The position numbers and the translations under genes are program-made. The notes under the pieces are model-generated. The model made no database searches, was not told where the DNA came from, and saw only the letters and a program-made list of their open reading frames with translations. Positions 8,045 through 17,659 of a stretch of 64,000 nucleotides of DNA are shown piece by piece; position 1 is the first letter of the stretch; every line of letters begins with the position of its first letter. This DNA is from Chryseobacterium hagamense. GTDB taxonomy: Bacteria; Bacteroidota; Bacteroidia; Flavobacteriales; Weeksellaceae. The stretch lies in the NCBI RefSeq assembly GCF_007991455.1, contig NZ_BJYJ01000001.1:1-64000 (forward strand). Reading direction: 5' to 3'.

Positions 8045-9964
8045 ATGAATATCCATAAGTCTAAAAAAGCCTCTTTTCTGATCGTCAGTCTCTTCAGCCT
8101 CTCCATGATGGAAGCTAAAGTAAAGCTTCCTGCCCTGGTTTCGGACGGGATGATCCTGCAGCGGAACATGCCGCTGAAAATCTGGGGTTCTGCCGATGCC
8201 GGTGAAAAGGTGAACGTGAAGTTTTTAAACAAGACCTATACGACCAATGCCGACAAAAGCGGAAACTGGAACATCATGCTTCCCCAATTAAAGGCCGGCG
8301 GACCGTATGTAATGACCATCAATGAAATCACGCTGAAAGATATCCTGATCGGTGATGTATGGGTAGCTTCCGGACAATCCAATATGGAGCTTCCGATGCG
8401 GAGGCTGACGCCTTTGTATAGTGAAGAGATAAAGAAGGCCAACAATAAAAGCATCCGGTTCTTTACGGTGCCCCAAAAATACAATTTCAAAATGCCGCAG
8501 ACGGAGCTCGACGGCGGAAAGTGGCAGTCTGCCGATCCACAGACCATCCTGGATTTTTCCGGAGTGGCTTATTTTTTTGCTAAAGAAATCAATACCGAAA
8601 ATAAAGTTCCGGTAGGCATCATCCACACCAGTCTCGGAGGATCTCCGGTTCAGGCCTGGATGGATACCAATTCCCTGAAAAAGTATCCTGAATACCTGGA
8701 AGAAGCCAAAAAATGGCAGGATGATGATCTGATCAAATCTACTGAATCCGGCGAGCAGCTAGCCAGCAGAGCCTGGTACAGCGAACTTGACCGTAACGAT
8801 CCCGGAATAGCGCAACACTGGGAAAAAGCGGAAGTTGATGATTCAGCATGGAAAACCATGAAAGTTCCCGGATCCTGGGAAGACCAGGAAGGATCGTTCG
8901 ACGGAACGGTCTGGCTGAGAAAAGAAATCAATGTGCCGGCCGGATCATCTGCGAAAACGGCCTTTTTGAATTTAGGAAGGATCAAAGATGCCGATGTTAC
9001 TTACATCAACGGCGTGAAAGTCGGAAATGTAACCTATGAATATCCTCCGCGTTGGTACGACGTTCCGGCAGGTGTACTGAAGGACGGAAAAAACATCATT
9101 ACCGTACGGATTACCAATGGAAGCGGAAGAGGGCAGTTCATTGCCGATAAACCGTATTACCTGGAAATCGGAGGTCAGAAGATAGACCTTACCGGAAACT
9201 GGAAATATAAAGTCGGGGCAAAAATGTCGGGCGTGGCTCCCGGGCAGACCTTTATCCGGTGGAAACCTACCGGACTGTACAATTCGATGATCAATCCGCT
9301 CACTAACTATAAAGTAAAAGGATTCCTTTGGTATCAGGGCGAAAGCAATACCGGAAAACCGAAAGAATACGGCGACCTGCTGACCACCATGATCACCGAC
9401 TGGCGCAATAAATGGAATGAGCAGAATGCTCCGTTCCTTATTGTGCAGCTCGCCAACTTCATGGAATCCAGGAGCCAGCCGATCGAAAGCAACTGGGCGG
9501 AACTCAGAGACCAGCAACGCCTGGTTTCCCAGACCGTGCCGAATGCAGGCCTGGCCGTAACCATCGACGTAGGGGAGTGGAATGACATCCATCCGCTGAA
9601 TAAAAAAGCAGTCGGTGACCGCCTGGCTTTACAGGCCCTTAAAATCGCCGATAAAAAAAATATCGTAGCCGACGGACCCGTGTACGAATCCATGAAAACC
9701 GAAGGCAGCAAGGTCATCCTTTCCTTTAAACCCGGAACCGCTCAGCTGGCATCTGTTTCAGAACTGAAAGGCTTTGCCGTCAAAGGTCAGGACGGTAAAT
9801 ACCAATGGGCGAAAGCCAAAACGGAGGGCAATAAAGTTGTTGTCTGGAGCGATAAGGTCAGCCATCCGGTTGCCGTACGCTACGACTGGGCAGATAATCC
9901 GGACGGCAACCTCAGAAATACAGCCGGGCTTCCTGCTTCACCGTTTACAACAGAAAAAAATTAA
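8045..9964 (+). CDS. SGNH acetylesterase (sialate O-acetylesterase/CE20-like)
   Basis: The frame is open from 7973, but the ATG at 8045 starts a proper signal peptide (MNIHKSKKASFLIVSLFSLS), giving 639 residues and no overlap with the previous gene. SGNH hydrolase blocks are clear: GQSNM near the start, WYQGESN in the middle, and DIHPLNKKAVGDRLA with the catalytic Asp-His near the end. A jelly-roll insert (AEVDDSAWKTMKVPGSW to WLRKEINVP) like a GH2 sugar-binding domain splits the esterase domain, as in many SIAE-type enzymes. In a xylan block the likely substrate is acetylated xylan, not sialic acid. The annotation name comes from the family, the substrate from context. Confidence 0.85.
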   Translation: MNIHKSKKASFLIVSLFSLSMMEAKVKLPALVSDGMILQRNMPLKIWGSADAGEKVNVKFLNKTYTTNADKSGNWNIMLPQLKAGGPYVMTINEITLKDILIGDVWVASGQSNMELPMRRLTPLYSEEIKKANNKSIRFFTVPQKYNFKMPQTELDGGKWQSADPQTILDFSGVAYFFAKEINTENKVPVGIIHTSLGGSPVQAWMDTNSLKKYPEYLEEAKKWQDDDLIKSTESGEQLASRAWYSELDRNDPGIAQHWEKAEVDDSAWKTMKVPGSWEDQEGSFDGTVWLRKEINVPAGSSAKTAFLNLGRIKDADVTYINGVKVGNVTYEYPPRWYDVPAGVLKDGKNIITVRITNGSGRGQFIADKPYYLEIGGQKIDLTGNWKYKVGAKMSGVAPGQTFIRWKPTGLYNSMINPLTNYKVKGFLWYQGESNTGKPKEYGDLLTTMITDWRNKWNEQNAPFLIVQLANFMESRSQPIESNWAELRDQQRLVSQTVPNAGLAVTIDVGEWNDIHPLNKKAVGDRLALQALKIADKKNIVADGPVYESMKTEGSKVILSFKPGTAQLASVSELKGFAVKGQDGKYQWAKAKTEGNKVVVWSDKVSHPVAVRYDWADNPDGNLRNTAGLPASPFTTEKN

Positions 9965-9985
9965 TTTAATCTTCATATTTTAAAA

Positions 9986-11440
9986 ATGAATAATCATCCA
10001 CAGAAAATATCAGTAACAGAAAAAATAGGCTACAGCTTAGGTGACCTTGCGGCCAATCTTGTTTTTCAGACCCTGGTGACGTACCTCGCTTATTTTTATA
10101 CCGATATTTACGGACTGAAGCCGGAAGATGCTTCCATCATCACCTTAATCGTAGGTCTCATTGCAGGATTCGGATTCAATCCGGTCATTGGCGCTCTGGC
10201 AGACCGTACCAAAACCAAATGGGGAAAATTCCGTCCGTGGATTTTATTTACGGCCGTTCCCCTGGGAATTGCAGCCTTACTCGCATTCAGCACACCCGGT
10301 TTTTCATATAAAGGAAAAATGATCTATGCAGCGGCTACTTATTCCCTGCTCTTATTGCTTTATGCAGCTAATAACCTGCCGTACGCCGCATTGAGCGGGG
10401 TAATTACCGGTGACATGGGAGAACGTAACAGTATTTCTTCCTACCGTTTCGTAGCGGTAATGTTTGCCCAGTTTTTCGTGCAGGTATTTATGCTGCCGAT
10501 TATCCTTTCTGCAGGACATGGAGATAAGGCTGCCGGTATTGAAACGGTGATGACCTGGCTGGCCATCATCGGTTCGGTGATGTTGCTGATTACTTTTTTC
10601 ACTACGAAAGAAAGGATCATTCCGACTTCCGATCAGAAATCAAGCCTGAAAGAAGACCTGAAAGACCTTTCCAGAAATAAGCCGTGGATCATTATGCTTA
10701 CCGTAACGGCACTGATTTTCATTACCCTGGCGATGAAAGGTGGTTCGTATGTTTACTACTTCAACAATTACGTGGATGAACCGGCTCTGGCCTCTTTTAT
10801 TTCACCGATCACGAACTTTTTCAATTCCATCGGGATGAATTTCTTTGGCGAAGATCCGAGATCAGCAGGATTCGGTCTTTTTAATGCCGGAGGAATTATC
10901 ATGATGATTGTCGGCATTACCTTCTCCAAAAGATTTGCCGATAAATACGGGAAAAGAGATGCTTTCATCGCTTCCTTGTTTATTTCCACTTTATTCGTCC
11001 TGGCTTTCATCTTATATCCGCCGGAGTCGGTAGGATTGATGTTCCTGTCCCAGATCTTTCACGGATTCTTTTACGGGATCAGCACCCCGCTCCTTTGGGC
11101 CATGATTGCCGATGTGGCCGACTATTCCGAGTGGAAAAACAACAGACGCGCAACCGCAATTATCTTTTCAGCCATGATGGTCGGGCTAAAGGTCGGACTG
11201 AGCATCGGAAGTTCACTGGTCTCTTCCATTATCGGGCATTATGGCTACATTTCTTCCGAAGGAGCTCAGAATGTGGTACAGCCGGAAACCGTAGCTGCCG
11301 GAGCCAAAATGCTGGTGAGTATTTTCCCGGCCATTCCGTTCTTCCTATCCTGCGGCCTGCTGTTTTTCTATAAAATCAATAAAAAGATGGAAGTGCAGAT
11401 CGAGCAGGATCTTAAATATAGAAGGAGAAAGGAGGATTGA
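9986..11440 (+). CDS. GPH-family sugar:cation symporter (oligoxyloside importer)
   Basis: A 484-residue inner-membrane protein with about 12 hydrophobic segments. It shows the glycoside-pentoside-hexuronide hallmark ADRTKTKWGKFRPWIL after helix 2 and NNLPYAALSGVITGD in the fourth segment. The family imports xylosides, melibiose or glucuronides with Na+ or H+; XynB/XynP-type members sit beside xylanase genes. It begins 21 bases after the esterase gene in the same orientation. It is the only transporter in the block, as no SusC/SusD pair is present, so it should carry the small xylan fragments across the inner membrane. The exact sugar is inferred. Confidence 0.85.
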   Translation: MNNHPQKISVTEKIGYSLGDLAANLVFQTLVTYLAYFYTDIYGLKPEDASIITLIVGLIAGFGFNPVIGALADRTKTKWGKFRPWILFTAVPLGIAALLAFSTPGFSYKGKMIYAAATYSLLLLLYAANNLPYAALSGVITGDMGERNSISSYRFVAVMFAQFFVQVFMLPIILSAGHGDKAAGIETVMTWLAIIGSVMLLITFFTTKERIIPTSDQKSSLKEDLKDLSRNKPWIIMLTVTALIFITLAMKGGSYVYYFNNYVDEPALASFISPITNFFNSIGMNFFGEDPRSAGFGLFNAGGIIMMIVGITFSKRFADKYGKRDAFIASLFISTLFVLAFILYPPESVGLMFLSQIFHGFFYGISTPLLWAMIADVADYSEWKNNRRATAIIFSAMMVGLKVGLSIGSSLVSSIIGHYGYISSEGAQNVVQPETVAAGAKMLVSIFPAIPFFLSCGLLFFYKINKKMEVQIEQDLKYRRRKED

Positions 11441-11444
11441 TACT

Positions 11445-11524
11445 TTAAGCTCCGTAGGAGCGACCTGTTAATAGCAATACCAGCATGCCATCAATTAAGC
11501 CTCCCGGAGGCGACCTGTTAATAG
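11445..11524 (+). repeat. two direct copies of the CGACCTGTTAATAG repeat
   Basis: Two 30-base units start TTAAGC and end GCGACCTGTTAATAG, at 11445-11474 and 11495-11524, 50 bases apart. Each contains a small hairpin (CTCCGTAGGAG or CTCCCGGAG). Reverse-strand relatives lie at 17926-18002. They fill the gap between the symporter and xylanase genes. Confidence 0.65.
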
Positions 11525-11544
11525 ATAAATTATAAAAAATAATT

Positions 11545-12666
11545 ATGAAGAAAGCCATTGCAGTATTAGGAATCTTAGCCCTTACGGTTTCGTGTAAAAC
11601 GGCCCAGACCGCGTCCTCCGGCGATTCCCTGAGAGATGCCTTTAAAAATAAATTTTATATCGGAACGGCCATGAGCCTTCCGCAAATCGACGGTACTGAT
11701 GTAAAATCCGACGGTATTATCAGAAAACAGTTCAGTTCCATCGTGGCTGAAAACTGTATGAAATCCATGTTCATCCAGCCGCAGGAAGGTAAGTTTTTCT
11801 TTGGTGATGCCGATCAATTTGTAGCGTTCGGAGAGAAAAACAAGATGTTCATCATCGGTCATACCCTGATCTGGCATTCCCAGTTGCCGAAATGGTTTTT
11901 CGTAGGCAAAGACGGGAAAGATGTTTCACCGGAAGTCCTGAAACAGCGGATGAAAAGCCATATCTCCACTTTGGTGGGCCGGTACAAAGGCCGGGTAAAA
12001 GGCTGGGATGTCGTGAACGAAGCCATCATGGAAGACGGAACCTACCGGAAATCGAAGTTCTACGAAATCCTGGGTGAGGAATTTATCCCGTTAGCTTTTC
12101 AGTACGCACAGGAAGCTGACCCGAATGCCGAACTATACTATAACGATTACAATGAATGGTTCCCGGAGAAGGTAAAGACCGTTAATAAAATCGTCAGAGA
12201 TCTCAAATCCAGAGGAATCCGGATCGATGGAGTAGGCATGCAGACCCACGTCGGACTCGACAATCCGAAACTGGAAGAATATGAAAAAGCCATCACCGAG
12301 TACGCGGCAGCCGGAGTAAAGGTCAATGTTACCGAAATGGAAATCAGTGCCCTTCCTTCACCATGGGGCACCTCCGCCAACGTTTCCGATAAAGTGGAAT
12401 ACGAGGCAAAAATGAACCCTTATACCAAAGGTCTTCCTGAAAACGTGCAGCAGGAATGGGAAACCCGCTATCTGGATTTCTTCAGGCTGTTCCTGAAACA
12501 TCAGGATAAAATCAGAAGGGTCACCCTTTGGGGCGTTACCGACAACCAGTCCTGGAAAAATGATTTCCCCGTGAAAGGCAGAACCGATTACCCGCTGCTT
12601 TTTGATAGAAACTACCAGGCAAAACCCGTGGTGAAGAAGATTATTGATCTGACCAAAGAAAAATAA
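11545..12666 (+). CDS. GH10 endo-1,4-beta-xylanase lipoprotein
   Basis: A 373-residue GH10 protein. The N-terminus [19 protein letters not shown] is a lipoprotein signal with the lipobox ending at C17, so the enzyme is membrane-anchored. The acid/base glutamate is E159 in GWDVVNEAI and the nucleophile E264 in [19 protein letters not shown] and the late WGVTDNQSW stretch are further GH10 landmarks. It cuts the xylan backbone to oligosaccharides. It is a single-domain enzyme with no binding module, fitting the processing of already loosened or short chains. It follows the symporter after two copies of a repeat. Confidence 0.93.
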   Translation: MKKAIAVLGILALTVSCKTAQTASSGDSLRDAFKNKFYIGTAMSLPQIDGTDVKSDGIIRKQFSSIVAENCMKSMFIQPQEGKFFFGDADQFVAFGEKNKMFIIGHTLIWHSQLPKWFFVGKDGKDVSPEVLKQRMKSHISTLVGRYKGRVKGWDVVNEAIMEDGTYRKSKFYEILGEEFIPLAFQYAQEADPNAELYYNDYNEWFPEKVKTVNKIVRDLKSRGIRIDGVGMQTHVGLDNPKLEEYEKAITEYAAAGVKVNVTEMEISALPSPWGTSANVSDKVEYEAKMNPYTKGLPENVQQEWETRYLDFFRLFLKHQDKIRRVTLWGVTDNQSWKNDFPVKGRTDYPLLFDRNYQAKPVVKKIIDLTKEK

Positions 12667-12678
12667 TCATCTGCCATC

Positions 12679-12711
12679 AAACCTCATAGGTTTTCAAAAC
12701 CTTGAAGGTTT
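12679..12711. repeat. 33-base imperfect palindrome (AACCT/AGGTT family)
   Basis: The sequence reads almost the same on both strands about a TTTTCAAAA centre and contains nested AAACCT/AGGTTT arms. It lies 13 bases after the xylanase stop and may act as a terminator or an RNA-stabilising hairpin within the operon. Confidence 0.5.
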
Positions 12712-12767
12712 AAATTACAAGACGTATCATCTACCAATCTATTATTTAAAAGCGTAAACCATAAAAA

Positions 12768-13742
12768 ATGAACAAAGCAAAATACCTTTTCCCGAAAGAT
12801 TATATGGCGGATCCTTCCGTGCATGTTTTTGAAGGCAAACTCTATATCTATCCGTCGCACGACCGTGAAAGCGGCATTGAAGAAAACGACAACGGCGACC
12901 ATTTCGATATGAATGATTACCATGTTTTCTCCCTCGATAATTTGGAAAGCGGAGAAATCACGGATCATGGGGTTGTCCTTTCGGTAAAGGATATTCCATG
13001 GTCGGGTAGACAGTTGTGGGACTGTGACGTGGCCCATAAGGACGGTAAATATTACATGTACTTTCCGTTAAAGGATAAGAACGATATTTTCAGGATCGGC
13101 GTAGCGGTAAGCGACAAGCCGTATGGACCGTTTGTTCCGGAAAAACATCCGATGATGGGAAGCTACAGCATCGACCCTTGCCTGTTTGAGGACAACGGGA
13201 AACATTATATGTATTTCGGAGGCATCTGGGGCGGACAGCTGCAGCGTTACCGGAACAACAAAGCCCTTGAATCTGCCGTAATCCCGAATGATAACGAGCC
13301 GGCGATCCCATCAAAAGTAGTGATGCTGAGCAATGATATGCTGGAATTCGGCGAAGAGCCGAAAGACGTGATGATCCTTGACGAAAACGGCAATCCATTG
13401 CTTCATGGTGATCAGCACCGCTTTTTTGAAGCTTCGTGGATGCACAAATACAATGGGAAGTATTATTTCTCCTATTCTACGGGAGATACCCACCTGATCT
13501 GCTATGCGACCGGTGATAATCCGTACGGGCCGTTTACTTTCCAGGGGGAAATCCTGACGCCGGTTGTCGGCTGGACTACCCATCACAGCATTGTGGAATT
13601 TGAAGGGAAATGGTACCTCTTCTTCCATGATTCCGTGCCGAGCGGCGGCAGAACGTGGCTTAGAAGCATGAAAGTCGTGGAAATCGAATATGATAATGAC
13701 GGTAAAATAAAAACCATCGAAGGACTGGAAGAAAATCAGTAA
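12768..13742 (+). CDS. cytoplasmic GH43 beta-xylosidase/alpha-L-arabinofuranosidase
   Basis: A 324-residue five-bladed propeller hydrolase without signal peptide. GH43 residues are in place: base Asp in YMADPSVHVF near residue 15, the pKa-tuning Asp in YSIDPCLFED near 130, and the acid Glu in RFFEASWMHKYN near 220. It should release xylose or arabinose from oligosaccharides brought in by the symporter. The lack of any export signal, in contrast to GH127, GH10 and GH67, places the final cleavage inside the cell. The choice between xylosidase and arabinofuranosidase cannot be made by eye. Confidence 0.88.
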   Translation: MNKAKYLFPKDYMADPSVHVFEGKLYIYPSHDRESGIEENDNGDHFDMNDYHVFSLDNLESGEITDHGVVLSVKDIPWSGRQLWDCDVAHKDGKYYMYFPLKDKNDIFRIGVAVSDKPYGPFVPEKHPMMGSYSIDPCLFEDNGKHYMYFGGIWGGQLQRYRNNKALESAVIPNDNEPAIPSKVVMLSNDMLEFGEEPKDVMILDENGNPLLHGDQHRFFEASWMHKYNGKYYFSYSTGDTHLICYATGDNPYGPFTFQGEILTPVVGWTTHHSIVEFEGKWYLFFHDSVPSGGRTWLRSMKVVEIEYDNDGKIKTIEGLEENQ

Positions 13743-13866
13743 ACCTGATCAGCCTTTCAGGTTTTCCGGCAATCCACTTTGTCAAAGCTCAAAACTTTGA
13801 CAAAGTTTGTTTCCTTCATCAGAACCCGAAGGGTTCAACAACAACAGCCATAGGTGAAACCTATGG
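13742..13866 (+). repeat. four successive short hairpins
   Basis: The gap between GH43 and GH67 holds four separate palindromes: AACCTG/CAGGTT (13742-13763), ACTTTGTCAAAG/CTTTGACAAAGT (13777-13806), GAACCC/GGGTTC (13822-13836) and CCATAGGT/ACCTATGG (13848-13866). None has a long U tract, so readthrough with RNA processing or protection seems more likely than termination. Confidence 0.6.
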
Positions 13867-13924
13867 TAAAAAATACAACAGGCAGACCCTGTTCAATTCA
13901 AATCAAAAAAATCAATAAATCCCG

Positions 13925-15958
13925 ATGCAGCATTTCCGAACTTATCTTATTTTATTCCTGATGGTTCCGATGATGATTTTCGCGGAAGACGGGAGCCAGC
14001 TCTGGCTCCGGTTTCCGGCAAAAAACGGAATATCCCCTGAAAAGATCATGGCTAAAGGCAATAGCCCGATGCTGAATATTGCCCGGAGAGAACTGACCGG
14101 CCACTGGCAGGGGCAAGGAGTGGAACTCAGACTGGAGAAATCCCTGAAAAACCTGAAAGACGGTTACCGGATAACCTCCTCGTCTGAAAAGATCGTTGTT
14201 TCAGCACCGAAGGAATCAGGATTGCTGTACGGCGTGTACCACATTCTTCGGCTGCAGCAGACCAACGCGGATCTCAACAACCTGAATATTACCGAAAAGC
14301 CTTCTTACGATGTACGGATCCTGAACCATTGGGATAACCTGGACGGAAGCGTCGAGCGCGGATATGCAGGCCACTCGTTATGGAAATGGGAAGAACTGCC
14401 CGATACGGTTTCGCCGAGGTATGAAGCATATGCAAGAGCCAATGCTTCAATAGGAATCAACGCGACCGTATTGAATAACGTGAACGCTTCTCCGAATATG
14501 CTTCGTGAAGACTACCTGAAAAAAGTAAAGGTGCTCGCGGATATTTTCAGGCCTTACGGGATCAAAGTATACCTATCGGTAAATTTCTCTTCCCCGAAAG
14601 TGTTGGGCGGAACAGAGAATTCGGATCCGTTGAATAAAGAGGTTCAGAAATGGTGGAAAGAGAAAGCAGCTGAAATTTACAAGCTGATCCCGGACTTCGG
14701 AGGATTTTTGGTGAAAGCCAATTCCGAAGGGCAGCCGGGACCACAGGATTATGGAAGAACCCATGCCGACGGTGCTAACATGATGGCCGATATCCTGAAA
14801 CCTTACGGCGGAATCGTAATGTGGCGGGCGTTTGTATACAGTCCGAGCAAAGAAGACCGGGCCAAGCAGGCCTACCTGGAATTTGTTCCGCTGGACGGAA
14901 AATTCAGGGATAATGTGATCATCCAGATCAAAAACGGGCCGATCGATTTTCAGCCGAGAGAAGCTTTTAACCCGCTTTTCGGAGCGTTGAAAAAAACACC
15001 GGAAATGGTAGAGTTCCAGATTACACAGGAATATCTGGGCCAGGCCAACCATCTGGCTTACCTGGCCCCGTTGTTTAAAGAAACTCTGGAAAGCGATACC
15101 TATGCCAACGGAAAAGGATCGACCATTGCAAAAATTACCGACGGTACTTTAAGGCCCGGAAAACTCACCGCCATTTCAGCAGTGGCCAATATCGGGGAAG
15201 ATACCAACTGGACCGGCCATCAGTTTGCCCAATCCAACTGGTACGCCTTCGGAAGGCTGGCCTGGAATCATGAACTGACTTCAGAGCAGATCGCCGACGA
15301 ATGGATTAAGATGACCTTTACCGACAAACCGGAGTTTGTAAATCCGGTAAAACAGATGATGCTGACTTCCCGCGAAACGGTGGTGGATTACATGATGCCT
15401 TTGGGCCTTCATCACATTTTTGCCGGAAACCACCACTACGGTCCTGAACCATGGGGCGATTATAAAGGGGGAAGGCCCGACTGGTCTCCGGTATATTACC
15501 ATCAGGCAGATGCCGGGGGAATCGGCTTCGACCGGACCCAAACCGGAAGCAATGCCGTTTCCCAGTATTTTCCGCCGTTGAATGAAATTTACGGAAACAT
15601 CCGGACCTGCCCGGAAAACCTGATCCTCTGGTTCCATCATGTGCCCTGGGATTATAAAATGAAAGACGGCAAAACCCTTTGGGATGAGCTCTGTTATAAA
15701 TACGATTCAGGGGTGCAGCAGGTAAGGGAATACCAGAAAACCTGGGACCGGATGCAGTCTTACATCGATGAGCAGCGTTTCTCCGAAGTTCAGTCCAGGC
15801 TGAAAATCCAGGCAAAAGATGCCGTTTGGTGGAAAGATGCCTGCCTGCTGTACTTCCAGACTTTTTCCAAAAGACCGGTTCCGTACGACATCGAACGTCC
15901 GGTGAACGAACTGGGAGACCTGAAGAAAATCAAACTGAATATGGGGCACCATAATTAA
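13925..15958 (+). CDS. GH67 alpha-glucuronidase
   Basis: A 677-residue secreted enzyme with signal peptide MQHFRTYLILFLMVPMMIFA. It has an N-terminal GH67N-like domain (to about 120), a TIM barrel with landmarks such as GFLVKANSEGQPGPQDYGR and GIVMWRAFVY, and a C-terminal helical domain. The enzyme removes (4-O-methyl-)glucuronic acid from the end of xylo-oligosaccharides. Length matches the family. Together with GH127 and the esterase it completes a side-chain set for acetylated glucuronoarabinoxylan. A strong hairpin terminator follows. Confidence 0.92.
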   Translation: MQHFRTYLILFLMVPMMIFAEDGSQLWLRFPAKNGISPEKIMAKGNSPMLNIARRELTGHWQGQGVELRLEKSLKNLKDGYRITSSSEKIVVSAPKESGLLYGVYHILRLQQTNADLNNLNITEKPSYDVRILNHWDNLDGSVERGYAGHSLWKWEELPDTVSPRYEAYARANASIGINATVLNNVNASPNMLREDYLKKVKVLADIFRPYGIKVYLSVNFSSPKVLGGTENSDPLNKEVQKWWKEKAAEIYKLIPDFGGFLVKANSEGQPGPQDYGRTHADGANMMADILKPYGGIVMWRAFVYSPSKEDRAKQAYLEFVPLDGKFRDNVIIQIKNGPIDFQPREAFNPLFGALKKTPEMVEFQITQEYLGQANHLAYLAPLFKETLESDTYANGKGSTIAKITDGTLRPGKLTAISAVANIGEDTNWTGHQFAQSNWYAFGRLAWNHELTSEQIADEWIKMTFTDKPEFVNPVKQMMLTSRETVVDYMMPLGLHHIFAGNHHYGPEPWGDYKGGRPDWSPVYYHQADAGGIGFDRTQTGSNAVSQYFPPLNEIYGNIRTCPENLILWFHHVPWDYKMKDGKTLWDELCYKYDSGVQQVREYQKTWDRMQSYIDEQRFSEVQSRLKIQAKDAVWWKDACLLYFQTFSKRPVPYDIERPVNELGDLKKIKLNMGHHN

Positions 15959-15990
15959 TCAGGATTTTAATTCAGATGAATACCTACTAT

Positions 15991-16030
15991 TTTTCCGCAG
16001 ATGAAGCAGAAATCCATCTGCGGAAAATTT
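15991..16030 (+). terminator. terminator after the GH67 gene
   Basis: A 12-bp stem TTTTCCGCAGAT / ATCTGCGGAAAA is followed by a T/A-rich tail. It separates the glycan-degrading genes from the transaldolase operon. Confidence 0.7.
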
Positions 16031-16114
16031 AAATTTAATTTTTAGCTGCACTGATTTTTTAAATAAACAATTCATCTTTTCGCAAAAAGCAGGGATTTGT
16101 CTTTTTATTAAATT

Positions 16115-16133
16115 AAGTGTAAAATTAACACTT
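16115..16133. promoter_or_regulatory. candidate operator palindrome before the transaldolase gene
   Basis: AAGTGTAAAATTAACACTT is a 19-base dyad 22 bases upstream of the transaldolase ATG. It shares a TGTwAAA..TTAACA core with the dyad at 5307-5330 beside the Nudix regulator gene. A common operator is inferred. Confidence 0.45.
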
Positions 16134-16155
16134 ATATAAAACTAACTTTAATTAA

Positions 16156-16809
16156 ATGAAATTTTTTATCGACACGGCCAATTTAGAGCAGATTAAAGAA
16201 GCCAATGACCTGGGAATTCTGGATGGTGTAACTACCAATCCGTCACTTATGGCAAAAGAAGGCATCAGCGGGAAAGAGGCCATTCTAAAACATTACAAAG
16301 ATATCTGCGACATCGTAGATGGTGACATTTCTGCGGAAGTTCTTTCTACAACCTATGAAGAAATGATTGCAGAAGGCGATATTTTAGCCCAAATCCATTC
16401 AAATATTGTGGTGAAAATCCCAATGATAAAAGATGGAATCAAAGCTTTAAAGTATTTCTCCGGCAAAGGAATCAAAACAAATTGTACGCTGATTTTTTCC
16501 GCAGGCCAGGCCCTTCTTGCGGCAAAGGCCGGAGCTACCTATGTTTCTCCGTTTCTGGGAAGACTGGATGATATTTCTACAGACAGCTTAAATCTAATTC
16601 AGGAAATCAGAACCATTTTCGATAATTATGGCTATGAAACTGAAATTCTTGCAGCATCAGTCCGCCACTCGATGCACATCATCAACTGTGCAAAAATCGG
16701 TGCTGATGTTGTGACTTGTCCTATTCAGCCGATACTTTCATTACTAAAACATCCATTGACAGATTCAGGTTTGGAACAGTTCGTCAAAGATTCACAAAAA
16801 ATGCAGTAA
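16156..16809 (+). CDS. transaldolase, small FSA/TalC type
   Basis: A 217-residue cytoplasmic enzyme of the short transaldolase/fructose-6-phosphate aldolase group. The Schiff-base lysine is K87 in NIVVKIPM; the N-terminus [10 protein letters not shown] and TTNPSL are standard. It moves a dihydroxyacetone unit between sugar phosphates in the non-oxidative pentose phosphate pathway. The transketolase N-terminal subunit gene starts 4 bases later. The candidate operator just upstream suggests pentose control. Base use is slightly more AT-rich than the xylan genes before it. Confidence 0.92.
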   Translation: MKFFIDTANLEQIKEANDLGILDGVTTNPSLMAKEGISGKEAILKHYKDICDIVDGDISAEVLSTTYEEMIAEGDILAQIHSNIVVKIPMIKDGIKALKYFSGKGIKTNCTLIFSAGQALLAAKAGATYVSPFLGRLDDISTDSLNLIQEIRTIFDNYGYETEILAASVRHSMHIINCAKIGADVVTCPIQPILSLLKHPLTDSGLEQFVKDSQKMQ

Positions 16810-16813
16810 CAGG

Positions 16814-17659
16814 ATGCACGATATTTCAAAATTAAAAGACATCGCTTCGCAGGTCCGGAGGGATATTGTAAGAATGGTCCATGCCTGCCAGTCGGGCCAT
16901 CCCGGCGGCTCATTGGGCTGTACCGATTTTCTGGTCGCTCTGTATTTCGATGCGATGGAAAGAAAAGAAGGCTTTGATATGACGGGAAAAGGGGAAGATG
17001 TTTTTTATCTTTCAAACGGCCATATTTCCCCGGTTTTTTACAGCGTTCTGGCACACGCGGGCTATTTCGGTAAATCGGAACTGGCCAGTTTCAGAAAGCT
17101 GAATTCCAGGCTTCAGGGCCACCCGACGACCCATGAACATCTTCCGGGAGTCCGTATTGCATCGGGTTCGCTCGGGCAGGGGATGTCGGTAGCCATCGGT
17201 CATGCAGCCGGGAAAAAACTGAACAAAGATCCGCATCTCGTTTTCAGCCTTCACGGCGACGGCGAATTGCAGGAAGGGCAGAACTGGGAAGCCATCATGT
17301 ATGCTGCCCACAATAGGGTAGATAACCTGATTGCCACCGTAGATTACAACGGTCAGCAGATTGACGGCCCGACTTCAAAAGTACTTTCTTTAGGCAATCT
17401 CAGGACAAAACTTGAAGCCTTTGGCTGGAAAGTGCTGGAAGTGGAAAACGGAAACGATATGGAAGAAATCCTGAACGTGCTGGATGAAGCGAAATTATCA
17501 GCCGGAAAAGGCCAGCCGATCGGTATCTTATTAAAAACAGGAATGGGTTATGGAGTCGATTACATGATGGGAAGCCACGCCTGGCACGGAAAAGCCCCGA
17601 ATGACGAACAACTGGCCAAAGCACTGGACCAGCTGGAAGAAACTCTGGGCGATTATTAA
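16814..17659 (+). CDS. transketolase, N-terminal (TPP-binding) subunit
   Basis: A 281-residue half-transketolase. It has the TPP-binding block GDGELQEGQNWEA with the downstream asparagine in DYNGQQIDGP, and the start region with HACQSGHPGGSLG. Split transketolases encode this half and the pyrimidine-binding half as separate chains that join into one enzyme. Its partner lies at 18684, but 1024 bases of repeat-rich DNA intervene, which is unusual as the halves are normally adjacent. It exchanges two-carbon units between pentose phosphates. Confidence 0.92.
   Translation: MHDISKLKDIASQVRRDIVRMVHACQSGHPGGSLGCTDFLVALYFDAMERKEGFDMTGKGEDVFYLSNGHISPVFYSVLAHAGYFGKSELASFRKLNSRLQGHPTTHEHLPGVRIASGSLGQGMSVAIGHAAGKKLNKDPHLVFSLHGDGELQEGQNWEAIMYAAHNRVDNLIATVDYNGQQIDGPTSKVLSLGNLRTKLEAFGWKVLEVENGNDMEEILNVLDEAKLSAGKGQPIGILLKTGMGYGVDYMMGSHAWHGKAPNDEQLAKALDQLEETLGDY

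Noticed and set aside
8045..9964. Sialic acid metabolism
   Set aside because: No sialidase, lyase or transporter for sialate is nearby; the xylan context favours a xylan esterase.
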